This document shows, one piece after another, positions 33,188 to 42,164 of a stretch of DNA of 64,000 nucleotides. Each line of letters starts with the position of its first letter. Within the stretch, counting starts at the first letter, position 1. The notes under the pieces were generated by a model. It worked only from the letters and a program-made list of their open reading frames with translations, ran no database searches and was not told where the DNA came from. The DNA lies in the NCBI GenBank assembly GCA_014529385.2, contig CM043966.1, positions 93,569,087 to 93,633,086 on the forward strand, read 5' to 3'. This DNA comes from Adiantum capillus-veneris. Its lineage: Eukaryota > Streptophyta > Polypodiopsida > Polypodiales > Pteridaceae. A program made the position numbers and the translations under genes.

Positions 33188-34075
33188 ATGCAGAGTGAAA
33201 AAGTATCTTTTGCCGCTAACCAAGACATGCTTCTCAAAATACATCAAGAAAAGCTACGTGTCCAGAAAAAGAAAAAGATTGTGGAGGAAGCGCACGCAGA
33301 GACGAAAGAAAGAATGGAGAAAAGAAGACTACTACGTCAGAAACAACGCAATGAAGGAGCAATTCGAATAAACGCAGTCAGTATAACAGAAATGGATAAT
33401 GACAAAGAAGAACCCATCATTGAATGCAAAGTAGGAACCAACCAAATCAAAGCCAGAGCTCTATTGGATTCAGGAGCTCAAACTAACCTACTTTCACTCA
33501 CTTTGTACAGACAATTGACAAATGACACTAAATTACAAACTGCCAAGCAAGAGTTAAAAAGTTACTCTGAGAATTCAATCAAAACTGTCGGATGCACAGT
33601 TTTACACATACAGATTAACCAGTATGTGTATCCTCATATGTTTTACGTGGTTGAAGACAAGCTACACAACACCATTATGCTAGGACAACCATGGCAGAAG
33701 CAATACAGTGCAATGATTGACTGGAGTTCTAAATCAGTGCTGATCAAATACGAGGTGAAAGTCAATCAGTTAAGTTCACCAAAGGATCAGAGACAACTCC
33801 ATAAGGAAGAATCCAAGAACAAAGGTAAACAACAACCAGAGAAAAAGAAGAAGCAATGGCAACCAAAAATTTCTATACAACTGGATTGCTCTTCGACGAG
33901 GAACTCTCAACATTGGATAAGGAAGACAAGCAATAATATAACAGCTCAACCCTGGAAAAAACGGAGTCAAAGTTGGTATGGAGACAAAAAAAGGTTGTGC
34001 CAAAGAACACAAAGGTGGAAAACAGAGTCTTCAATACCAGACAACAGAGTGATTCCAGACAATCAAGGACAGTGA
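33188..34075 (+). CDS. Retropepsin 2, downstream of integrase (element 2)
   Basis: 295 codons, in the same frame as the preceding integrase segment. A Lys/Glu/Arg-rich linker of about 60 residues leads to IIECKVGTNQIKARALLDSG (DSG at 33467-33475), then LLSLTLYRQL and NTIMLGQPWQKQY, the second hydrophobic-Gly motif. Length and motif spacing (about 75 residues between DSG and MLG) fit a retropepsin fold. Element 1 shows this domain directly fused to integrase in one frame. Why an element would keep two proteases is unknown; the second could be a processing enzyme, a structural dimer partner, or domain reuse. Confidence 0.82.
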   Translation: MQSEKVSFAANQDMLLKIHQEKLRVQKKKKIVEEAHAETKERMEKRRLLRQKQRNEGAIRINAVSITEMDNDKEEPIIECKVGTNQIKARALLDSGAQTNLLSLTLYRQLTNDTKLQTAKQELKSYSENSIKTVGCTVLHIQINQYVYPHMFYVVEDKLHNTIMLGQPWQKQYSAMIDWSSKSVLIKYEVKVNQLSSPKDQRQLHKEESKNKGKQQPEKKKKQWQPKISIQLDCSSTRNSQHWIRKTSNNITAQPWKKRSQSWYGDKKRLCQRTQRWKTESSIPDNRVIPDNQGQ

Positions 34076-34320
34076 AACAGATCTGGATTTCAAAGAAGTT
34101 CATGACGGCACAAAGCTATAGCAAGCAAATTTGGATCCCAAGGATTTGTAAACAGGAACTCCCTTCAGTACAATCCACGAAAACTCCTAGGTATTTCAAG
34201 GCGAGGAAATCAACACAAAGAACAAAGCAGGTTTGGGTCGCAAAGAGTTTGTGGCAAGCACAAGTGAAGCGGAAGCAGATTTGGATTGTGAAAAAGAACA
34301 ACAAGTAAAGAAGAATCCAT
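33973..34320 (+). pseudogene. Basic tail with repeated K-Q-I-W-I motif (element 2)
   Basis: After a frame change near 33965 the coding sense continues with repeats of the form (V/S/T/R)KQ(I/V)W(I/V): VKQIWISKK, SKQIWIPRI, TKQVWVAKS and RKQIWIVKK, spaced roughly 18-25 residues, ending at TAA near 34308. Upstream, KKKQWQPKIS may be a further diverged copy. The tail is Lys/Arg-rich and could bind nucleic acid. No family recognised. Confidence 0.6.
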
Positions 34321-37298
34321 CTACTGATTCTACTACCGAAGTGCCAAAACCAACCAAAACCCGACCACCAATCCTTCAATCAAACAAAGAGCAGCTTTAT
34401 TGGAAAGACTGTTCTATCATCGCTCTACAATTGCATTGGGAACTTATGACCAAAACAACTACAATGCTTCGCCCACAGACACTTCATAGTCGTCCAGGAG
34501 GACTCAGACTAGGAGGGGGGGAGGTATACATATACAGGAGCTACAAAGCAGCTACAAGCGACAAAAAACAAAGAAAAACAAAAATTATATTACAAGGGCA
34601 GTGTCTTACATGATTTTGCAATTTTTATGTTTGATTGCGGATATTGATAATATTTATGCCCTTATATACCTTGTTTTGCAACAAAAAGAGATCAAATGAT
34701 GAATTTGGGTCTCTAAACGTGTAAATATCACTAAATAAGAGTGTTTTTGGAGCTAAAAAGTGGTAATCCAGTCCAGAAATCACAAATAAGTGTATATTCA
34801 TATACACAGGTTACTAGCTATTTATTGTGTATGTTTGGAATTTTTTGGCTTCAATTTGCTATTTTCCTTTATTTTTTATGATTTTCTTATAAAAGTAAAA
34901 GAAAAATAAAAAAGCAGGTGAAACGAGATCAGAAAAAAGAAAAGAATAGATGGTGATGATCCTAATGACAAGGGCAACCCATGGTAAAAATTGAGTACAA
35001 TTCGGGAAAAGTTGCGGAAAGCCCGAAATGACAGAATTTTGGCAAAGTGGACAGATTTCTCAGAAACAGGTCAAACGGAGTCCAAATTGAGAAATTTCAA
35101 ATCCTAAAGTGCATTTCACGACGAGATAGGAGCACATGTCAAATTTGGTAACAAGTGATCCGGGGAAGTCTGAAGTTAAGTATTTTTCACATCACTTTCA
35201 AGCTCATTTCCACTATTACCTTCTTGGAGAGAGCAAAGAGCACACAGGAGCATCCAACCTTCTACACCTTCTACGACTGCTACGAGAGCTCAGAGGACAC
35301 CAGACATGAGAGGTAGACTCGTTGCCATAAGCTTTTGATGCTTATCATTAACTTTTGTCGCGAAAACTGACCAAAACCAAGAAACAAGAGCAGACGGGGA
35401 ATGCGATAGAATGCTAGGTAGTGGCACAACCGCCTAACCAAACCTTGCAAGAACTTATAGGTGGGTTACCCTAGTATAGAAGATGGGTTTCTAACACTCA
35501 AAGCTCAAGAAAGAACGACTGGAAAAAACCCTAGGTCAACAGAGCCTGCAAGAGGCAAACAGGAAAAAGTTGTCGAAACGACACAAAACTTCTCAGGAAG
35601 CTTAACAACATCGAGGGCAATGCAACCATGGAGTATCTCCAGGTTTGGACCACCAAAAGTGGGTCAAAACAACCGATTCGACGACAGACACACAAAGCGT
35701 CATTTTGGCATAACGGCTGAAATTGACGACCGAATGAAATGAAACTTCACAAGCAGCTTCAATATACATGGATGACTTATGTTTGCAAGCAAAACCCAAA
35801 AGAAAGCTGATTCACTTACCGATGGTGAAAAAGACGCTTTCGGGCAACCAAAAGGAGAAAGATGGAGAACCGGGAGCCAAAGTCAAGTTCAACCAAATAG
35901 ATGGCTTCACAACATATCCAATGAGCTGGAAATGCAACTCTCGAGAAGAAAAGTTGAAGAAATTCAACTCCAAGGCAAAAAGACGACTTCGGAGACTGAA
36001 ATGCCTATAAGGGGGCTTTTTAGCTAAACTGATGACTTTTTAAGTTGAAAACTAGTTAGCAGGGCTTAGGGCACTAGCACAAAGCATTCTTTGCACAAAA
36101 AGACCAACATTTCAAGAAAAGACATCATACGCGTATGATGTCTCACAGCATGAATTTCACATCCATTTCAACATTTGAGTGCATAGCCTCATTCCACATG
36201 TTAATCACATCCTATGAACCAAGTATCATGGGAATTGGAGTTAGAAAACCCAAGGAAAACCAAAAAGACGCAAAGTAGGCCATAAAATTGATTTTTGGTC
36301 CTAATTTGTCAAAATAACTCCAAACTCATTGAAACTTTGTAGGATTGTTGATTAACACATCTACAAGCTATCTGGAACCAAAAAGCACCATTTTGACACA
36401 AAAGACATCATACGCGTATGATGTCTATTTGCACTTACAGAGCCAAAATGCTCATTTGTCATCATACATCCATTATATATATATCTAATACATGCTACAT
36501 ATGAAATTTGGAACCATTTGGTCAAGAGGATCACCCCATTAGCCCAATTGAGGGAAAATCCTTCACTTAAAGCCTATTTTTGGCCCAAATCCAACATACT
36601 CAAGTCCAAACCAAGATTTGAGTAGAAACAGTCCTTCACTAGTACATGGGGAGTCCCAGTCAGAACCAATCCCATGCAAATTGATGAAAAAGACATCATA
36701 CGCGTATGATGTCTCCAGAGCCATTTTTAGCCCAAAATCTATCCAAACTTCATAAATCCACTGAATAAGCCTATCTAAAGCCAAATCCAAGCTTATAGAA
36801 GAAATTTGATCCAAAAATACACTAAAAGACATCATACGCGTATGATGTCTCACTATGTGATTTTGGCACCTCAGGGCTTCAACCACAAACAAACAGAAGT
36901 GATCTACATGCCATTTGAAAGTGAACCACCAAGTTTTATCCAATTTGGATCATAAAATCCAATTCCCTTTCAAAATTTTGCCAAGAGCCGAACTGGACAA
37001 AACTGGCCAAAACTTGACCAAATGGTATCCAAACTCAAATCCAAGCATATGATAATCATGTATACACTATCAGCTACAAGCACAACCAATATGAAGTCAT
37101 TTGACACAAAGACATCATATGCGTATGATGTCTCCAGCATGATTTTGAGCCCATTTTGCATATTTTTTCACCTACCTTGCATCCTTAGGCCCTGAATAGC
37201 TCATGTTTCAATTTTCAAGTCATTTGAATAGTTAAAAGCTTCATTTCGGCTTTCAGTACTAAAAAGACGCTAACTTCTAAATTGGAGTTACAGGATCC
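34321..37298 (+). other. Non-coding 3' region of element 2 with palindromes
   Basis: About 3 kb with only short open frames. Around 35461-35742 and 35768-36027 are frames of 80-93 codons without a recognisable motif. Five palindromes occupy 36120-37133. The sequence style (stretches with AAAAGAC, CAAATTG, CCAAATTTGG) resembles the leader, suggesting that leader and 3' region share an ancient repeated unit. Confidence 0.7.
36120..37133. repeat. Five copies of the 24-bp palindrome in the 3' region of element 2
   Basis: 36120-36143, 36403-36426, 36691-36714 and 36827-36850 are perfect; 37110-37133 has one mismatched pair. Centres are 283, 288, 136 and 283 bp apart, the same two spacings as in the leaders. 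All lie outside coding sequence. Confidence 0.96.
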
Positions 37299-39761
37299 AT
37301 GGATTCCGCCAAGTCATCGGCAACAAAGAGAAAGAGACCGACAATCAAAGATGCTCTTGTAGAAGCAGAACCCTTTGACATTCCAGCAGAAACCCTCAAG
37401 CCAACCAAAACTTGGGTGGAGGAAGCAGTATTGGAGAAAGAGGGAATAAAGATCTACCAGGGGACTTTCAGAGATCCTCAAGGGCAAGCGGTGGATGTAC
37501 CGATGATCCCACAGGAATTGGTAGATTATAGCAGGTCAGAAGACATCAGCAGGTACCTGGAAAGGGCAGACTTGCACAGTTTTTCACCTCGAGACCATCA
37601 GGTGTGGATACAAGAAGAGTGTACGAGTTGGCAACATCCATTCAAAAGGATGGAAAAGCCACATTGACAGCCATGGATGGAGAAAGTAGAAGTACAGATC
37701 ACTCCACAGCTCATTGCAGACGCATTGAAGCTGCACAACAAAGGGAGCTGGTCAGGGAAAGAAGGGAGGCCATAGAGGTCTATGGGCCCAAGAAACAAAT
37801 GCAACCTATGGAGATATGGCGGACCAAAGAGCGGCAACCCTTTGCCGACTGTACAACCAATTTCTTCATGTTTGCAGTAAAAGACCGCAAAAGTATACGA
37901 CACCACCCCATGCCATTGCGACCACCATCACATGGGCATTAAAGAGCAATATGCCAAAAGAGGTGAATTACGCTCAACACATCCACGAGCAAGTAATTGC
38001 CATGCACAACGGGAAGCCAAAGTACATAGGAGGAGCGGAAATTCTGACAAGAATAGCTTATGAAGCTATTGGAGCTAGAGATCAGTGGCCAAAGGTTCCC
38101 TCCCAGAATGAGTGGCTTAGAGGAAGCCGACGAGGAGGAAGAACAGCCCGAAGTATCCAAGAGGCATCCACAAGAGCACGCGGAAACTAGAAGTAGTTTC
38201 AGAACCTGCAGAGGATGTGGACGAGCCGCTTAAGAAGAAAGTAAAGAAGAAGGTTGCTCCCAAGCAAACCAAAAGTCAGAAAGCGGCAAGAATGGAAAGA
38301 CTAGTGGAGCAGTTTAGAGCGGAAAGAGCTCTAAAGGGTGACTTTGAAGAAAAAGTGGGTGCCAGACCCCACTAAAGTCGGAAACTAGCTCAGCCAGGCC
38401 ACATATTGATCAATACGATCAATATATTAAAGCTTATGAGGAGTCAGAGGCTATCTGGAGCAGCAACCTGTCGAGCCATACACTGAAGAGGAGGGTACAA
38501 CAATTAAAAGCTGAGCTGAAAAAGACGACAAGGGGAAAAGGAAAGTAGATGAGTCTACTAAGCCTCAAGAGAAAGATGGGCAAGCCGACAAAGGGAAAGC
38601 CAAGGAAGCTGAGGACAATATCCCTCTATGGCTGATGTACCAAGCCGAAGAAGACGGAAAAAATTGTGGAGGAGACCACAGTAGAGGTGGACACAGATGA
38701 TTTGGAAAAGCCAGAGGCCGAGACCAAAGAAAAGAAGATAGATCCAGTTCAGCAAAAGAGAAATGATTATGAGGATCTGGTAGAGATAGGATACACCGAA
38801 GGAGAGGCCCTTGAGGCAGTTTATGGGATCACCTACAAAAACAAGATGAACGGAGGAAAAAACAAAGAGTAAAAAGAAAGTGAAGAGAAACTGGACGAAC
38901 CGAAAGTACTAGAAGAGCCAAAGCCAGTGGAGGTGGTGGCGGAAAGAGCTAGAGTTGACAGATGATGATGAAAAAGACATGCACAATGGTGCATGAACTG
39001 CTCAGCAAGATAAAAGAAGGTCCAAGAGCAAAGGAAGTAGGATTGAGACAGCCAAACAAAGTGGAAGCGGAGTTGCAGAAGAAATTAGAGAATGCTATGA
39101 CTGAATCTGAAAGTCATAAAGCATCACTCTATGACGCGGAAAACGAGAGAGACGGCTTGATACTCCAGCTAGCCGAGGCTTCAAGAGAAGTAACAAGTCA
39201 CAGGAAGCAAAGGGAGCGGATAGAGGATGAGTTGGAGGCGGCCAAGGATGAGCTCATTGAGCTAAGGGAAAGAGTCGAACTCCAAGAAAGAACAATCACT
39301 AGACTCAGGACTACCCCTAGAGCTAGCAGAGCAGGAACCGAACAAGAGGGAGCTATCGTACCAGCTTTGGAAGACCAGGTCAGAAGCTTACAAAGAGAGC
39401 TAAGATTAGAGCAAGTGCAAAGGTTGCACATTGCGGAGGGATCATTGGCCGCAGAGGAGAGGCTCACATTAGAAAATCAAAACACTACGGACAGAGAATG
39501 AGGCCCTCCGCAAACAGCTCCAAGACTCTACAAGAGCAACAAAGAAGAGAGACAGAGACACCACAAGAAGAAGCAGGTGGAGCAGCCATAGAGCTACCAG
39601 AAACTGGAGAGGCAACCACAATTGAAGATCCAGCCCCAGCTCAAGAGGTGGCCTCGACTTCAAGAATCTCTGAAGAAGAAGAACAAAGGCTCCATGACCA
39701 AATAGAAAAGTCAGCAGAGGAGAGTGCCAAGGCGGAAATGGAATGGGAGAGAGACTCCTAA
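37299..39761 (+). pseudogene. Additional 3' ORF with coiled coil (element 2)
   Basis: From ATG 37299 (MDSAKSSATKRKRPT, basic start) coding sense runs through frames 37299-37667, 37604-38190, about 38190-38400, 38666-38872, 38962-39501 and 39498-39761. The first third (VYELATSIQKDGKATLTAMDG, then a globular part with ATLCRLYNQFLH) weakly resembles the plant retrotransposon 3' ORF or putative plant transposon domain. The middle is Lys-rich; 38990-39480 is a long heptad coiled coil (ERDGLILQLAEASREV, DELIELRERVELQERTI); the end is acidic. It occupies the env position of Athila-like elements, but I see no signal peptide or membrane segment. Frame changes make it non-functional here. Confidence 0.62.
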
Positions 39762-39887
39762 TCTCCATTAGACTTCAGGGACTAGACACAAAAGTGCTCC
39801 ATGAACAGTGGATGCAACCCAGCCTGCCTTTCCCTTGATGAAATTTGAAGTGCTAAAGACGAAAAAGAGAATAGAGGAGGGTGCAGT

Positions 39888-40112
39888 ATGTCGCTCTTTA
39901 CGAAGGCGACATCCACAAAGGAGGAACAATCAAAGAAGATAGTAGATTCAACCAAGATGGAGGAAAGGTTGCTGAACAAATACCCAGCCTACCTCATATA
40001 CTTGGTGGAGGCACAAAGGAGATTCGGGAGGATGCAACCTTCTGCCGGTGCCAAGAGTCAGAAACTGGAAAGAGCATGGCAGGATTGCAGAAAAGAAGCC
40101 AAATTGGCTTAA
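39888..40112 (+). CDS. Short Lys-rich frame after the 3' ORF (element 2)
   Basis: 75 codons, MSLFTKATSTKEEQ... with NKYPAYLIYLVEAQRRFG and a basic end. It could be the last piece of the 3' ORF in another frame. No family recognised. Confidence 0.35.
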   Translation: MSLFTKATSTKEEQSKKIVDSTKMEERLLNKYPAYLIYLVEAQRRFGRMQPSAGAKSQKLERAWQDCRKEAKLA

Positions 40113-40580
40113 TTATCCCAGGATGCCAGGACCAAAGGCAGGAGAGAGAATAGGTAAAGCCTACATGTGAAAACCCTAACGGGCACCATCAAGCTCTTTA
40201 CTGGCTCCTGACCTTTCATGTCAGATGCTCAAGAAAATCTGCAGGACTCTCTTAGCTTGCATTGAAGTGTTCGCGCCAGATAAAGCCACGACCTCGAGTC
40301 TAACTATCGACGGCCGACACAGTGACTGATATGATGTATGATCTTTCATTGCAGCCTTCTCAAAAGTGTTACACCTCCTTATACCAAAGGATTATGTTTT
40401 TGCCTAGCTTCCACATGCAAACATTCGAAGAAGCTTTCTACACCGGCTTTTTCACTCACGAAAGCAAAATATTCGGCCCAACCTTGACCATCGGCAACCT
40501 ACGATACGAATCACATTTGCAGATGCTCAAGACGACAGGACTTTATTGACAAGCATAAAAGTCATGTCAGGGACGACATG
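40113..40580 (+). other. Terminal non-coding part before the PPT (element 2)
   Basis: Contains one 75-codon open frame (40322-40549, MTDMMYDLSLQ) with no recognised motif. Otherwise nothing seen. Confidence 0.5.
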
Positions 40581-40597
40581 AACGCGGAGCGGGGGAG
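40581..40597 (+). promoter_or_regulatory. Polypurine tract of element 2
   Basis: AACGCGGAGCGGGGGAG directly before the 3' LTR. It is purine-rich (two C only) and would prime plus-strand DNA synthesis. Confidence 0.85.
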
Positions 40598-40886
40598 TGT
40601 TGAGCCAACAGAGGATCACACACCACATTTTTGCTCACACTCATCATTTTGTAACCATTGATTGTAATAAATGTCTTTCCGACATTAATTTTGATTTGAG
40701 CCATTCATTAAGTAACGGGACTCAATTGAGTTTCCAGCTTGTAATCTCGAAGTAATTTCACTTGCTGATGTAATTAGTTAGAGATGTTCTCACCTCCAAG
40801 GGCTGAGGTATATAAGCCAAAGTTTTTGTAACCTAAAGGAGATCATTATTAATCAAAGTGAGTTTTTGAGCGCCGTGACTGTGTCT

Positions 40887-40922
<36 letters not shown>

Positions 40923-41557
40923 TGAGTGAGAGTCTTATCTACTTGCTACGCGAGCTACAGAGCCGCCATTGGAGAAGCGACACCGCCATTGTGTTAGCAA
41001 CGGCGAGAGCTACGCACAAATACCAAGAGTGCGCGCTATCGCTTCTATGTGTGGTAAGTTCCTACGAGCTTCGGTGTGAGTTTTCTTCCAACTCGTGTGT
41101 CGGAATTGAGCGTGCAACATATCTATAGAACCACAACGAGTAGAGCTACACATTAGTACCATCGGGGTCAAGTTTCGATCACCTGTATTTTTCGGCCTGT
41201 CTTCATACGCGTTTACCGCACGGAGTGGTTATAGGTTGATTTTGCACTTCAAGTCTTTAGGGTGTTGTTCTTACCTAGTGTATAGACTTCCCCTTGAGTT
41301 TGAGATCGATTCAATGATTCTAGATCTTGTTTCGTATAGCATTCGTTCGTAGTACGGATTTCAGTCACTTGCGTATTTTAGAACTTAGATTTGATTTCCT
41401 TAGTAGTGATTGTCATTAGAAGGTCGAGTAGGTGATTTGACACCCACCTAGTTGTTTCCATGCGCCTGCGGGTCAAGCTCCGTCCTCGTCTGACAAATTA
41501 TGTTGTTGGTTGAGTTCTCGCTATTTAGCTTCCGCTAGCGGCGTAACCGCCTTAACA
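40598..41557 (+). mobile_element. 3' LTR of element 2
   Basis: 960 bp with the same TG...CA ends as the 5' LTR, TATATAA at 40809-40815, an interrupted GA run, and TCATACGCGT at 41203-41212. Confidence 0.96.
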
Positions 41558-41562
41558 AGGAT
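41558..41562. repeat. Target site duplication, right copy (AGGAT)
   Basis: Matches 22477-22481. The sequence after it continues the broken transposase-like frame for about 15 codons to TAG near 41594. Confidence 0.95.
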
Positions 41563-41599
41563 TCAATACACCACTCTATCAACAACCAATAGTGGAGGG

Positions 41600-42164
41600 G
41601 GATAATATTACAATAGCTAGAAAGCAAAAATAGGATGGGAAAGTAAGCAGTGAGGAGAAAAATGCTTCACACCGACCTGATGTCCCACAAAAAACATCCT
41701 GCAAAATTGTAGACATCCTAAGAAAATACAAAGAGTGGTCGGTCAGGTGGCGATAAACACGAGGGTGGACTGGTGGTTGAGGAGACAACATTCATAAGAC
41801 AATGTGGACAATCCCCCGTATCCCAAAGGGAAGTGGGGCTCAATATCAAGGGTTTGGGATTTGTCTGTAATTTAAAAGAATATAAGAACACTGGTATAGG
41901 TGCTGTTGCACATCCTTTTGGGTATTTAGACCTGAAAAATAGAGGATAATAGTGCTCATGGTAGCACATTCATGTGATTCTACAATGATAGTGTATATCA
42001 CACATGGAAGATCTGTAACACAATCACTCCAATGCCCACTAGAGTCCCCAGTATAAGGCCAGTTGAAAAGGGAACAAATATGACTACTTAGAGTTGCAAG
42101 AATGGAAACAGTAGGCAGAAGATGCAGTTAAGGAAACCAACAATGTGCATTACTAGCCAAAGTA
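41600..42164. other. Flanking sequence, nothing recognised
   Basis: Continuation of the pre-insertion locus. Only short open frames, none with a motif. May include the 3' end of the decayed transposase-like gene and the edge of the copia fragment. Confidence 0.45.

Larger units (their letters stand above)
22482..41557 (+). mobile_element. Element 2: complete 19-kb Ty3/gypsy retrotransposon
   Basis: Both LTRs begin TGTTGAGCC and end CCTTAACA and are flanked by AGGAT. In order: 5' LTR, PBS, palindrome leader, gag, protease 1, charged linker, RT, RNase H, duplicated H2C2 module, integrase, protease 2, Trp-repeat tail, a 3' region with palindromes, a coiled-coil ORF, PPT and 3' LTR. Primer type and the extra 3' ORF point to an Athila-like (non-chromovirus) lineage; no chromodomain is seen. 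Pol is one frame from 27721 to about 32709 broken only by single stop codons, while gag and the 3' ORF have many indels. The LTRs differ at about twenty sites by eye, so the insertion is not very recent. Confidence 0.96.

Noticed and set aside
33973-34308. Trp-repeat tail as a chromodomain
   Set aside because: No chromodomain spacing or aromatic cage pattern is visible, only a short repeated motif.
24021-37133. Palindromes as a CRISPR array or integron-like attachment sites
   Set aside because: Spacers are far too long and not unique captured segments, there are no cas genes, and the context is a eukaryotic retrotransposon.
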